From Streptomyces rapamycinicus NRRL 5491 (GTDB lineage: Bacteria > Actinomycetota > Actinomycetes > Streptomycetales > Streptomycetaceae), in contig NZ_CP085193.1 of assembly GCF_024298965.1 (NCBI RefSeq), positions 8,370,001 through 8,434,000 on the forward strand: a stretch of DNA of 64,000 nucleotides, in the 5' to 3' direction. The position numbers and the translations under genes were made by a program. The notes beneath the pieces are model-generated. The model had not been told where the DNA came from. It searched no databases and saw only the letters and a program-made list of their open reading frames with translations. How positions within the stretch are numbered: position 1 is the first letter of the stretch; the number at the start of each line of letters is the position of its first letter. This document shows, piece by piece, positions 23,562 to 32,745 of the stretch.

Positions 23562-24712
23562 CGCGATTCCCTCCCTGCTGGCCGGTCGTGTTCGGTCTCG
23601 TCGCTCTCTGGGGCGGATGTGTCCGGGCGTTCGAAGGTGCGCAGGGCGGTGTCGTCTTCGGGGACCGAGGCGGTGGTGATTACATCGTCCGCTCCGGCGA
23701 GGTGGGAGGAGACGGGGACGAGGCTGTCGGGGTTGCAGGCGGCGGCCAGCACCGCGGTGGCTTGCCCGGCGTCCAGCGGGGTGACGACGATCCCGGTCGG
23801 GCTCAGAAGATCAACGGCTTCGCCGAGCCGCCGCACCAAGCGGGCTTCCGCCGCCCCGCGCGCTGCCTCCGCCGAGGGGCGCGCGGCGTCCCGGTGCCGC
23901 GGGCGGGGGGTGAAAGCCGCCAGTGGTGAGGCGCCGCCGAGCCCGTCGACCGCACCCGGCGGTCCCAGCGGTTCGCGTAGAACGAGCAGCACTTGGCGGC
24001 GCAGTAGATCGCTCTGGGCGCTGAGCTGGGCCAGATAGTCCGCGTGTTCGCGGGCGGCTTCCTCCAGCGCTGGGTGCGGCAGTGTGGGGGCCTGCTCGCG
24101 GAGCTCGCTGATCTGTCCCGTCAGGTCCAGGCGCTCGGCGCGCACCAGTACCTGAACCGGCGCGGTGAGGGAATGCAGATAGCGGCCGAACGCGGCGGTC
24201 AGGGACTCCTGTTCAGTCGGGGTGCGCAAGGAGAAGTTGACGGTGGAACACACGGCCAGTGCGGCGACCCCGTCCGTGCCGAGGTCGACCACACCGGCCT
24301 CGGTGACGCCCTCGGCGGGAAGCTCCAGCGCTGCCGGAACAATGTCCCCCTTGGCGCTGAGTTCTTGCGAGTTGTGGGTGGCCCGGTCGGCCAGCCAGGC
24401 GGGGGCGCGGTGGATGCCTTCGGGAGCGGCGACCCGGTAGCGAGGGCTCATGCGCTGGCGGATGGCAGCAAGGGCCAGCCGGTCCAGTGAGATGCCGTCC
24501 CGCCACCCGAGGGCCAGCAGGGTGATGGCCACCGCGATGGGGACGGCCACGACTGCGAACACTGCCAGCGGCACCACGTCGCGGGTGGCTGTCCAGGTGC
24601 CGTAGAGCACGATGCCGGCCACCGAGAGGATGAGCAGTTGGCGGGCGGTCAGGTTCGCCAGAACCGTGTCCTCACGGTCGACGTCGGCTGGAATGCGTAC
24701 CGGCTGGGTCAT
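23558..24712 (-). CDS. PrgI/VirB3-like membrane protein (SCO6880-type)
   Basis: A 384-residue protein starting MTQPVRIPADVDREDTVLANL, the hallmark of PrgI/VirB3-like proteins of Gram-positive T4SSs, followed by two membrane spans (about 22-70). Most of the remainder is a large soluble domain of the actinobacterial SCO6880 type. It partners with VirB4 at the membrane. It sits 16 bases after the VirB6-like gene and overlaps the VirB4 gene by four bases. Confidence 0.85.
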   Translation of the reverse strand: MTQPVRIPADVDREDTVLANLTARQLLILSVAGIVLYGTWTATRDVVPLAVFAVVAVPIAVAITLLALGWRDGISLDRLALAAIRQRMSPRYRVAAPEGIHRAPAWLADRATHNSQELSAKGDIVPAALELPAEGVTEAGVVDLGTDGVAALAVCSTVNFSLRTPTEQESLTAAFGRYLHSLTAPVQVLVRAERLDLTGQISELREQAPTLPHPALEEAAREHADYLAQLSAQSDLLRRQVLLVLREPLGPPGAVDGLGGASPLAAFTPRPRHRDAARPSAEAARGAAEARLVRRLGEAVDLLSPTGIVVTPLDAGQATAVLAAACNPDSLVPVSSHLAGADDVITTASVPEDDTALRTFERPDTSAPESDETEHDRPAGRESR

Positions 24713-24728
24713 CGCGGGTCACCCTCGT

Positions 24729-26639
24729 TCAGTTCCTGCGCCGTCCTTGGCGGGGTGATGGTTGGTGATGAGGGGGTGGGGAGCTGAAGCGTGGTGGAGG
24801 CGGCGCACTGGTGCGTTTCCGCGGGACCGGGGCGGTGGGAGCGGGCACCGGCGGGCGGAAGGTCACCGGCGCGGATTGATCACGGGTCCGTCGGGGCCGT
24901 GTGGGGGACGGATCGGTGGGTGGCTGGAACCGTGGCCGGCCCGAGGGCGTGGTGGGATAGCCGGTTCGGGTGGGTGGGGGTGTGCCGGATCCGGGTGTGC
25001 GGAAGGACGGCGGGCCGGGTGGTGTCGTGGGCCGGGGCATGGGGGCCGGGCGGGGGCTGGCCGAGTTGTTGTTGGATGGGCTGGTGGGGGCGCGGAAGGT
25101 GGGCATGCCCGGTGGTCCGATCTGTGGACCGAACGGAGGGGTTGCTCCGGGTACGGGTTCGCGGAACAGGGCCGGTCCGGGCGGGCGGCGCCGGACCACG
25201 GGTGGGCTGGCCGCTCGCGTGCTGCGGCGGGTCTGAGCGGGGATTGGTGTGCTGTTCCTGCCGGTGCGGGATCGCGATGCCGCACCGAAGGCGCTGGTTG
25301 AGTTCATGCCGCGTAGTGCTCCGAGGGTTTTGGCGGCGATGTAGGTGCGCACCAGGCTCCCGGTGAAGGAACGCCGGTGGCTGCCGCGGAGAGAGCCGAG
25401 AATCCAGAAGGGGATCTTGAACAGGATGTACATCAGGGCCAGGGAGACGATGAGGTCGACCAGGCCCGTTTTGTTGGGGCCGAGCAGGGTGAAGCCGTCC
25501 GGGTCCAGGAACACCCGCAGGGCGATGACCAGGGTCAGGGACTGGGCGAGTTGAACGGCCAGTAGGCCGAAGAAGCTGCGCCACCACCAGCGGGCGATGC
25601 CGTCGGTCTGCGGCAGGGCGTGGCACATCAGGGCCAGTGGCGCTCCGGCGACCATGATCATGGTGAGCGCGACGCGTACGGCGTAGGTGACGAGGAGTGC
25701 CACCAGCATCCCGGCGATGAACACCTGCATGAAGATGACGAAGATGCCGCCGTTGATGGAGTTGAGGATCAGGTTGCGCAGCGTCTTCGCGGCGCTGTCC
25801 TCGTCCACGCCCTCGCTGAGTACGGCTCGGGACAGGGCGTTGGTGGTGGCGATGGCCTTGTTGGCGACGAACAGGGACAGGGCCGCGGCCAGGAAGCCCA
25901 GGACGATGCGCGGGGCGATTTCCTTGATGGAGTAGTGGGTCTGGACGGACTGGTAGGCCATCACCACGATCCCGGCGATCATGATGAGCATGCCGTAACA
26001 GGCCAGCATGATGTGCCAGGAGTTCGACCACAGCTCACCGATGCGTGGCAGCTGGTCCAGGGTCGGGGTGGACAGCAGGGTTTTGCCGAGAAGGTCCAGC
26101 AGCGGGTTGAGCGCCTTGGTGACCAGTCCCTTGAAGAAGACGGTGATGGCGGCGTTGATGCCGTCGACGATCCAGCCGACGACACCGCCCGGACCGCCTC
26201 CGTCATCGTCGTCGCCGTCCGGTTCTTCGGTCGGGAGCGGAACGGAGCTGGCGTCGCCGCTGCTGCTGGGCTGCGGAATGCAGTCCGACGGCGGCGACCC
26301 GCTCGACGGAGAAGCACACGGGTGCTTCTCCGTCGTTGAAGGCGGTGCGGTGGGAACGTGAGGAATTCCTGGTGATGAGCCCCACGACGGCGAACTCGGC
26401 GCCGGACTGCCGGGCGCGGCTGAGGCGGTGCCGGAAGGTTCAGGGGCGGGGGCGTCAGGTGCGGCTCGCGCACCCGACGCCAGCAGCCAGCCGAACAGCA
26501 CCGCGATGACCACCGCCACGAAGCCCGAACCCAGGGCCCGTATCCGGTTCACCGGCCGGTGAGGGCGCGCTCCCGACGCTGTGCGGAGCGCGCTGTGCCA
26601 GCGGGCCACGGGCGGAGGGGGTGGCGGGGCGGCGGGCAT
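24729..26639 (-). CDS. VirB6/TrbL-like channel protein with proline-rich tail
   Basis: A 636-residue polytopic protein. One N-terminal span (about 38-58) and a low-complexity Pro/Ser linker with an acidic run (EEPDGDDDDGGG) precede a core of roughly six hydrophobic segments (about 155-430, including 'IMLACYGMLIMIAGIVVMAYQ' and 'IVSLALMYILFKIPFWILG'). The last 200 residues are Pro/Arg/Ser-rich and basic. This is the layout of the T4SS inner channel protein in actinomycetes. The stop of the pilin gene shares a base with its ATG. Confidence 0.85.
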   Translation of the reverse strand: MPAAPPPPPPVARWHSALRTASGARPHRPVNRIRALGSGFVAVVIAVLFGWLLASGARAAPDAPAPEPSGTASAAPGSPAPSSPSWGSSPGIPHVPTAPPSTTEKHPCASPSSGSPPSDCIPQPSSSGDASSVPLPTEEPDGDDDDGGGPGGVVGWIVDGINAAITVFFKGLVTKALNPLLDLLGKTLLSTPTLDQLPRIGELWSNSWHIMLACYGMLIMIAGIVVMAYQSVQTHYSIKEIAPRIVLGFLAAALSLFVANKAIATTNALSRAVLSEGVDEDSAAKTLRNLILNSINGGIFVIFMQVFIAGMLVALLVTYAVRVALTMIMVAGAPLALMCHALPQTDGIARWWWRSFFGLLAVQLAQSLTLVIALRVFLDPDGFTLLGPNKTGLVDLIVSLALMYILFKIPFWILGSLRGSHRRSFTGSLVRTYIAAKTLGALRGMNSTSAFGAASRSRTGRNSTPIPAQTRRSTRAASPPVVRRRPPGPALFREPVPGATPPFGPQIGPPGMPTFRAPTSPSNNNSASPRPAPMPRPTTPPGPPSFRTPGSGTPPPTRTGYPTTPSGRPRFQPPTDPSPTRPRRTRDQSAPVTFRPPVPAPTAPVPRKRTSAPPPPRFSSPPPHHQPSPRQGRRRN

Positions 26640-27058
26640 CAGGCACCCACGATCCCTTTGAAGATCTCCACCACCAGCGGCGCCAGGGTGGCCAGCCCAT
26701 ACCCGTAGCCGGCGCTCTTGAAGGAGGACTTGGCTTTCTCGACTTCACCCGGGTCGCCTGCGGCCAGGATGTACCGCACACCCCCGACGGTGAGGAACAC
26801 GGTGGCCAGACCTGCCAGAATGCCCATGAGCCAGCTACGCAGGTTGTCCAGGACCGTGTTGATCGACTTGGCCAGCGCCTGGACCTGTACCGGCTCGGCT
26901 TGCGCCGCCGACGTCAGCAGGATCGACACCGCGACAACGAGGCTGACGATCAGCAGGAACCGCCCCGCCCATGTGGCCAGGCACCGCTGGCTGCTGCGGT
27001 CGGCACGGGCGGTGCGGTGGTGTCGGCAGCGGCGGGACGGCGGTGATGTCAGGCGCAT
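26639..27058 (-). CDS. VirB2/TrbC-like pilin
   Basis: A 139-residue protein. A basic N-terminus, a first hydrophobic segment ending in an Ala-x-Ala site ('LLTSAAQAEPVQV'), then two further hydrophobic segments ('LMGILAGLATVFLTVGGVRYI' and a C-terminal one) are typical of the T4SS pilin subunit. ATG at 27058 is selected because CGGAGGTACCACG precedes it. First structural gene of the transfer operon, overlapping by ten bases the end of the regulator gene upstream. Confidence 0.85.
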   Translation of the reverse strand: MRLTSPPSRRCRHHRTARADRSSQRCLATWAGRFLLIVSLVVAVSILLTSAAQAEPVQVQALAKSINTVLDNLRSWLMGILAGLATVFLTVGGVRYILAAGDPGEVEKAKSSFKSAGYGYGLATLAPLVVEIFKGIVGA

Positions 27059-28026
27059 CGTGGTACCTCCGAAGACTGCCTGGGGGATGCGGCGGGCGAA
27101 CTCCCCCCGCACCTGAGAAGGCCGGTCTCGGGCCGCGAATTGGACAGGGGATCCGGAGCTTTCTGCGCGGCGTCGTCCGGCGAATTGCTAACGGAGTGTG
27201 ACGAGCCTGTGCGGAGTTGTCGGGCAGGCCGGTCGGGGTCGGCCAGCACGCTGGCGGCGACCGGGTCGTTCGAGTCGGTGTCCAGGGCTTGATCGCGTAG
27301 GAATGCGACCAGACGGCGCTCGGCGCGTTGGCGGGCCTTGTAGGCCGCGTCGGTCGTAGTCCGATTCGCGACTGCCCAGCCGGTGATGGCGGACTCCTCC
27401 AGTCGGGTCGCGCCGATCAGGTCAGCCTCGGTCCGGGTCAGGACCGACTGACGGACTGCCTGGGCGAGAACGAGGTCCGGGTGCCCCCACGGGGGCCTGG
27501 GCGGAGAGGAATGGAAGCCGGAGGCCACCGGTGTGGGCGCGCCCAGAGCTTCGGCCAGGGCGGCGTGCCCGGCTCGATAGGCCGCCCACCGCAGCCGCAC
27601 GAGCACACGCGGCCGGTCGAGATCGATGTCCGCCAAGGCGGATAGAAAGCCGGAGAGGACCTCCGCCTGGACGTCGAACGCGTCGCCGGGATACCGGGCC
27701 GCCAGCCACCGCGAGGTGCTTGCCAGGGCGGGCAGCGCCATCCCGGTGCACGCCAGAGTCCAGGTGGCGCCTTCCTCCCGGGAGCGCCGCACCAGATGAG
27801 CCCACACGGCGTCGCGGGTGCGGCGAGAGCAGCGGCACCGCAGCATGCGGCTCCGCAACTCGTTCAACGGCACCAGGCGGTTGGGCAGACCGGAAAACTT
27901 CCGGCCGTCCACCGACAGGGGATCCGGCCCGGTCACCAGCCAGGTAAAGCACTGCCGAGCGGTATCAAGCGGCAACTGTTGGACTTGACGGCGGTTCGAG
28001 TGATGAGCGTGACGCCTGCCAGCCAT
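27049..28026 (-). CDS. Putative sigma-region-4-like regulator of the element
   Basis: A 325-residue protein. A central 'SVLTRTEADLIGATRLEESAI' block followed by 'AYKARQRAERRLVAFLRD' (about 205-260) looks like the sigma-70 region-4/HTH arrangement seen in streptomycete plasmid regulators. The N-terminus (MAGRRHAHHSNRRQ) is basic and the C-terminus unstructured. ATG at 28026 follows GAAGGAGGGCGTTTC. Placement at the head of the transfer operon supports a regulatory role; the target is unknown. Confidence 0.65.
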   Translation of the reverse strand: MAGRRHAHHSNRRQVQQLPLDTARQCFTWLVTGPDPLSVDGRKFSGLPNRLVPLNELRSRMLRCRCSRRTRDAVWAHLVRRSREEGATWTLACTGMALPALASTSRWLAARYPGDAFDVQAEVLSGFLSALADIDLDRPRVLVRLRWAAYRAGHAALAEALGAPTPVASGFHSSPPRPPWGHPDLVLAQAVRQSVLTRTEADLIGATRLEESAITGWAVANRTTTDAAYKARQRAERRLVAFLRDQALDTDSNDPVAASVLADPDRPARQLRTGSSHSVSNSPDDAAQKAPDPLSNSRPETGLLRCGGSSPAASPRQSSEVPRCA

Positions 28027-28570
28027 GAAACGCCCTCCTTCACACAAGAGGTGGAAACGACGCATCAATGGATTCAGGTCGCCGACAAGAAATAGCCAAG
28101 AGGGCAACAAGGCGTTCGGCCTTGTGTGCCGTCAAAATTGCTAAAGAGTTCCTAAGCGCGACAATGAAGGCGGTCGCGCGGAGGTAGTGGGGAACGGCTT
28201 TGGACGCACGCCCTTAGTCGCCTCTTAAGCTGCTTTGACCTGCTGTTTTATTTTCTCAGTAGGTGTTCCCTGGTCGTGTGGCAAGCCAGTGAGACCGGGC
28301 GCGCCGGGTCGTGCTTTCGCCACCCGAGGGCTCGGGGAGTGGAAGATTCCCCGAAGGAAATATGGAGCGTCGCCGAGGCCTGCCTGGAGTCCGGTGAGGC
28401 ACCGACTTTTCCGCCCATCGGCATGCTGACGAAGAATCCCAAGAGAGCGTTCGGCAGGGCGCGACCCTGAGGGGCGGATGGGTGACTTCGGCTCGACGGT
28501 GTCCAAAACTGGCCCCGAACCCGGTCTTTTCCGGTGTCCACGCAGTGCTACGGACCCAAGGAGAACGGGT
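28027..28570. promoter_or_regulatory. Divergent control region between transfer operon and methylase genes
   Basis: This 540-base gap is AT-richer than its neighbours and separates two outward-facing transcripts. A 7-bp hairpin (ACAAGGC/GCCTTGT, 28107-28125) lies upstream of the regulator gene. On the plus strand TTGACC (28235-28240) and TAGGTG (28260-28265), 19 bases apart, form a weak promoter candidate. Short frames at 28276-28470 look non-coding. Confidence 0.45.
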
Positions 28571-29506
28571 ATGACACGCAACCGACGAGGCGCCAGGCCA
28601 CCCCACGGTCGAGAAGGACATCAGCAGTACGACCCCTTCGACCGACGGGGCGGCGGGGGCGCCCAGGCCAGTTCACCCCGAGGCGCGCTGTTGGGACGCT
28701 GGGTGCGCCCCGGGTCGGTCTGGCCGGTCGCATTGGAGCAGAGCCACCCGGATGCGGACACCCTCCCCGGGTGGCTTCTGGGCGCCATCGTCAAGATCGT
28801 CGCCCTCTACAGCGAACCCGGGCAGCGGGTACTGCTCCTCGCCCCGCCCACCCGCCACGGTGAATCCACGGCCGGACGAGAACTCCCGGGCTCGGCTGAG
28901 TCAGGATCCGGTCTGCTGACCGGACTGACCGACGCGGCCCAGACCGCAGCCCGACTCGACCGCACCCTCCATGTGTGTATCGCTGCGTCCGTCAGGAGCC
29001 CGCTGTCCGAACCCGGACTCACCCGCCAGTCGGGGTTCGGACTCCTCCCGGGGCCGCCCGACCCGACACCGACTCACGCCGACCTGCCCGCGGACCCGAA
29101 CGCGACCGCAGTCAGTCCGGATCGCTACGACACTGTGATCACTTTCGTCGACCCACGAGACCCCGACTGGGTCGCCGACACCCCTTGGCGCGATCTCCTG
29201 ACGCCGAACGGGACCTTGGCATTCATCACCCACAGTGACCATCAACAGGGGCGTCTGTTCGACCCCGGCAGCCTGCTGACGCACACCGCTCACCGCGCGG
29301 GGCTCATCGCCCTCGATCACGTAGTCCTGCTGGAGACTCCTATCCGTCGCAGCGGCCTGACCGCACCACCGCCTCGCGAGGCAACCCCGCTCTCGCAACG
29401 TCGGACCGATGCTTCGAAGGCGCGCCACATTCGCATCCACTCCGACGTGTACCTGTTCGCACGTCCCCGGGCGGAGGCAGACACCGAAGCTGGGGAGGGG
29501 CGCTGA
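28571..29506 (+). CDS. Methyltransferase-like protein, element-specific
   Basis: A 311-residue protein with a Rossmann-like outline ('WLLGAIVKIVALYSEPGQRVL', 'YDTVITFVDPRDPDWV', 'PNGTLAFITHSDHQQGRLFD') as in SAM-dependent methyltransferases, but without a clear glycine-rich motif I or DNA-methylase catalytic motif. It pairs with the next gene (TGATG overlap). Such tandem degenerate methylases recur in streptomycete conjugative elements. The ATG follows AAGGAGAACGGGT. Function is inferred only from fold and neighbours. Confidence 0.55.
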   Translation: MTRNRRGARPPHGREGHQQYDPFDRRGGGGAQASSPRGALLGRWVRPGSVWPVALEQSHPDADTLPGWLLGAIVKIVALYSEPGQRVLLLAPPTRHGESTAGRELPGSAESGSGLLTGLTDAAQTAARLDRTLHVCIAASVRSPLSEPGLTRQSGFGLLPGPPDPTPTHADLPADPNATAVSPDRYDTVITFVDPRDPDWVADTPWRDLLTPNGTLAFITHSDHQQGRLFDPGSLLTHTAHRAGLIALDHVVLLETPIRRSGLTAPPPREATPLSQRRTDASKARHIRIHSDVYLFARPRAEADTEAGEGR

Positions 29507-30429
29507 TGGCTCACCAATTCCCGCCGCTGTGCTGGGTGGGCCTTCCGCTCTCGGTGTGGCCCACTGGACAGCACGACGGCTCCCTCCAGTTGGCGCGCGG
29601 CCCCTACGTGTCCGCCACCGCCCAGGATCCTGCCCGTATGCCTCCGGCCATCGCCGCCTACGCCATCGCTGCGTATACCCGCCCCGGCGACACCGTGCTC
29701 GACCCCGACTGCGGCGTCGGCACGGTCCTGGTCGAGGCCCTGTGCGCCGGACGACATGCCATCGGGATCACCCGCCACCACCGATGGCGGACCATCGCCC
29801 GTGCCAACGTCACCGCAGCCAAACGTGACGGCGCTGTGCCGGATGGAATGGTGCTCGATGGTCCCCCCGACGCGACGGCCATGCGCAATGCCGGGCTGGC
29901 CGGCCACAGCGACCTGCTCCTGACTGCCTGGCGTCCCCCTCTGCGCTCCCGTGCGCACCGGACAGATGAACTTGATCGGGGCACCAGCGCGACCGCCGAG
30001 GAAGGCGCGGCCGTTGACCGACTCCATGCGCTGCTGGTCCAATGCCAACCGCTGCTGCGGCCCGGCGGCTACGTGATCGTTGTGGTCCCGCGACACCGCA
30101 GCCGCGATGCTCTGCTCGACCTGCCGGGGCATGTAGCGCGTGTTGGGCGGACGGGCGGACTGCTTCCGGTGGAACGGTGCGTCGCGCTGCTGAGTGGGCT
30201 GCGCGACTCCCGGCTCGTAGTGCGCGCCTCGCTGGCTCAGCGCCGCAGCGTCGCTCGCCACGAACGAGTCCTCGCACAGCCGGTCATGCTGACCACTCAC
30301 CAGGATGTGCTGATCTTCCAGACTCCACGGCATACCGCCGCCGCAGCGCTGTCCGCTCCACCGCATGGGCCCAGTCCGCTGCGCCGCCGGGAGCGGGCGG
30401 CCGTCTCGCAGGGGAGGGCCGCGGCGTGA
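29506..30429 (+). CDS. Degenerate DNA methyltransferase-like protein
   Basis: A 307-residue protein. 'GDTVLDPDCGVGTVLVEALCA' is a DNA-methylase motif I, and 'SDLLLTAWRPPLRSR' occupies the place of motif IV but lacks the (D/N/S)PP(Y/F) catalytic core. 'LLRPGGYVIVVVPRH' is the next conserved strand. It may bind SAM or DNA without methylating, or modify another substrate. It overlaps both neighbours (29506 and 30426-30429). Confidence 0.65.
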   Translation: MAHQFPPLCWVGLPLSVWPTGQHDGSLQLARGPYVSATAQDPARMPPAIAAYAIAAYTRPGDTVLDPDCGVGTVLVEALCAGRHAIGITRHHRWRTIARANVTAAKRDGAVPDGMVLDGPPDATAMRNAGLAGHSDLLLTAWRPPLRSRAHRTDELDRGTSATAEEGAAVDRLHALLVQCQPLLRPGGYVIVVVPRHRSRDALLDLPGHVARVGRTGGLLPVERCVALLSGLRDSRLVVRASLAQRRSVARHERVLAQPVMLTTHQDVLIFQTPRHTAAAALSAPPHGPSPLRRRERAAVSQGRAAA

Positions 30430-30865
30430 TCTTCCCGTACTACGCCGATGATTCGGTCACCCTTTACACCGGGGATGGGGTCGAGGTGCTGCGCAATCTC
30501 CCGGACGACCGCGCGGACTGCGTGGTCACCTCGCCCCCGTACTGGGGACTGCGCGACTACGTCACCGGCACCTGGACCGGCGGCAACCCGTCGTGCGCCC
30601 ATTCCACAGGCCATGGCACCAACGCCGCCCAGCACAAGCACCCGAGCCTGGAATATCCCGCGTCCACCGCGCACCGGGGCGGTGCCCCTCGCCCTTCAGC
30701 GGCACCGGCACCACCGGGCAGGCCGCATGCCAATTGGACCGCTCCTACCTCGGGATCGACCTCAACCCGCCGTTCCAGACTCTCGCTGAAGCGCGACTTT
30801 CGCAGATGAGGCGGCAAAGTGCCGATATAGAGGATCCTGCTGACGGGCGGCCGGGGACACCGTGA
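30426..30865 (+). pseudogene. Internally deleted DNA methyltransferase
   Basis: GTG at 30426 starts 'MIFPYYADDSVTLYTGDGVEV' and 'CVVTSPPYWGLRDY', a methylase N-terminus with motif IV SPPY. After about 30690 the reading jumps frame: the neighbouring frame gives 'PFSGTGTTGQAACQLDRSYLG' and 'IDLNPPFQTLAEARL', which is the C-terminal motif I of the same kind of enzyme, ending at 30865. The several hundred bases normally between them are absent. It is a remnant of an active DNA methylase. Confidence 0.8.
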
Positions 30866-31084
30866 AACTGGCCCATTCCCCAGTCGCGGTTTTCGCTAAG
30901 GCATGCTCTGTCAACGCTTCATTTCGTGTCGCTGACCTCACCGTGGCCATGGCCCCCTGAACCGCGTCCGATTGGGAGTCTTCAAGATCCTACAGTGGGC
31001 ATGTCGACGAAAGTGGCGTGCCAGGAGAGTCAAATTCATTCGCTTGATTTCCGCTTGCGCGGGACCAAAATTTGGAGGGTTTCA

Positions 31085-31297
31085 TTGTCGAAATCCCCTG
31101 GCTATTCTGGGCGCCTGTTAACTGCACAGGAAACAGCGGGCCGACTCGGCGTGAAGCGCAAGACGCTCTATAACTGGGCAAGCACCTGGGAGGTGGAGCG
31201 ACGGGGTCCAGAACCGCTCCGCATGGGAGGCCGGGCGCTGCGTTATCGGGAATCAGATGTTTCCCAGTACATCAAAAACATGCCGCGGGCTGCCTGA
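31085..31297 (+). CDS. xis: Excisionase-like HTH protein
   Basis: A 70-residue DNA-binding protein of MerR/Xis type: 'LLTAQETAGRLGVKRKTLYNW' is the helix-turn-helix and 'GRALRYRESDVSQYI' the following wing/helix. It lies 25 bases before the integrase, the normal order for Streptomyces elements. TTG at 31085 is supported by TTGGAGGGTTTCA; an in-frame ATG at 31001 lacks a ribosome site. It contains a TTA codon (31118-31120), so excision could depend on bldA. Confidence 0.85.
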   Translation: MSKSPGYSGRLLTAQETAGRLGVKRKTLYNWASTWEVERRGPEPLRMGGRALRYRESDVSQYIKNMPRAA

Positions 31298-31322
31298 CGG
31301 AGGGCTAGATAGGAGGTGACGA

Positions 31323-32639
31323 GTGGCCAAGGAAGAGCCGTATGACCGCTGGCACAAGTCTCGGCCCAGGGCCGGAGAGCCAGAGTGCCGCGAACACCCC
31401 GGTCTGGTACCGAGTGGCGAGCATGGGTGTGAGAAGCGGTGGCAAGCGCGCTGGAGGGACGAGAATGGACGCCAGTGCTCAAAGAACTTCCCGAAGAACA
31501 AGAAGACGGCTGCTCTAGCATTCCAACGCAGTCAACGTGCTGCGGTGGAGGAAGGTCGAGACCCGTTCCCGCATAGGGGTCGAAAGAGCAGCTCCGGCAC
31601 CCCGACCATCGCTGAGTACATTGAGACATTCCTGTCTCGACACGAAGGCCGTGAGGGCACCGTTAAGACATACGGGTACCGGCTGCGAGGGAAAGTTGTA
31701 CCGGTTTTGGGTTCGCGTTTGGTAGGCGACGTAAAGCGCGGAGAGTATCGAGATTTCTTCACCGAGATAAAGGCTGGAGGGATACCCGATACTACTCGTT
31801 CCGGAGTGAAGAAGGCGTTGTCGGCCATGTTGTCCATGGCGGTAGAGGATGGCTACCTTGAGGGAAACCCCGTGTCGGGTATCCGTCTTCCCAAAGGGAG
31901 CGGCAGAGGCGTGCGGCTGGCATGGAAACATGTGATCGCATTGGCTGAGGAGATCGATCCTCGATATGAACTGTTGATTTGGTACGGGGCTTTGCAAGCT
32001 CTGCGTTCCATGGAAGCTGCTGGAGTGCGGCGTCCCGACATGGAGACCGCAGCGGGCAAGCAGTTAGTGGAGGAACAGCGGCAACGGGGGAAAGCAGTGC
32101 CCTTGAAGACGGAAGCCAGTCAAGCGGTGCTCGATGTTGGTTCCTTCCTGCTCGACAAGTACAAGGCGCACATGGCTCGTTGGCGAGCGCCTCTGTCGAC
32201 TGCGGCGCTACGTAAGAGAGAAAAGCGAGGTTTGCCCCCCGTCCCTGAGGAGTACGGAGACCTGGTCACAGTAACCAGGTACTGGACGCCCGTACGAGAG
32301 AACGCCCTGTGTCGGGCGTTCGACCTGGCGAAGGAGCGGGCTCGGGTGCGAGGAGTGGAGATCCCGAAGAAGGCCACATTCCGGGACCTTCGGCATTTTG
32401 CTGATGCCGTGCTGGTCGCCTCGGGCCTGGAGCCGCGCAAGGTGCAGGCGCGCATGCGCCACGCACGGCTGGCCGAGACGCTGGATACGTACGGCTACCT
32501 CGTTTGGGAAGTTGACTGGGAGAACGCTCCCGCCTCGTTCGAGGAGTTGTACGGCATCGCAGCGCCTGCTGGCCTGCCTGAGGTTGCCCTGACACCCCGA
32601 GCCGAGCGTGAACGAAGGAGCTCCCAACGACCTCGGTGA
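31323..32639 (+). CDS. int: Tyrosine recombinase (integrase)
   Basis: A 438-residue phage-type integrase. An N-terminal arm-binding region, a SAM-like core domain ('TIAEYIETFLSRHEGREGTVK') and the catalytic domain are present: Arg228 in 'ALRSMEAAG', Arg357 in 'FRDLRHF', His380 in 'RMRHARL' and Tyr390 in 'TLDTYGYL'. The usual HxxR histidine is Arg354 here. GTG start behind AGGAGGTGACGA. TTA codon at 32064-32066. It catalyses integration and, with Xis, excision; its target site is not identifiable from this side alone. Confidence 0.93.
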   Translation: MAKEEPYDRWHKSRPRAGEPECREHPGLVPSGEHGCEKRWQARWRDENGRQCSKNFPKNKKTAALAFQRSQRAAVEEGRDPFPHRGRKSSSGTPTIAEYIETFLSRHEGREGTVKTYGYRLRGKVVPVLGSRLVGDVKRGEYRDFFTEIKAGGIPDTTRSGVKKALSAMLSMAVEDGYLEGNPVSGIRLPKGSGRGVRLAWKHVIALAEEIDPRYELLIWYGALQALRSMEAAGVRRPDMETAAGKQLVEEQRQRGKAVPLKTEASQAVLDVGSFLLDKYKAHMARWRAPLSTAALRKREKRGLPPVPEEYGDLVTVTRYWTPVRENALCRAFDLAKERARVRGVEIPKKATFRDLRHFADAVLVASGLEPRKVQARMRHARLAETLDTYGYLVWEVDWENAPASFEELYGIAAPAGLPEVALTPRAERERRSSQRPR

Positions 32640-32745
32640 GCGATGGATGTAACCTGCGGTGCTTACCGGGTAGGACGGGCGTTTCGCTGGCAGATTGATC
32701 GTAGCCACGGCACAAGGTCCCGGAGACACGAGGAGGGCAGCACTC

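Larger units (their letters stand above)
1..32745. mobile_element. Actinobacterial T4SS-type integrative and conjugative element (right part)
   Basis: A tyrosine integrase with an adjacent excisionase marks the right end. A minus-strand conjugation module with VirB1-, VirB2-, VirB3-, VirB4-, VirB6- and VirD4-like proteins fills the middle, and a plus-strand block of small phage/plasmid-type genes fills the left. TTA and ATA codons, very rare in Streptomyces chromosomal genes, recur here, and the genes right of 32.9 kb are more uniformly GC-rich. The left end is not in the window, so no direct-repeat attachment pair can be shown; the right limit is placed between the integrase stop and the amidohydrolase gene. 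No FtsK-type TraB translocase is seen, so this is the T4SS class of Streptomyces element, not the pSAM2 class. Confidence 0.88.
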
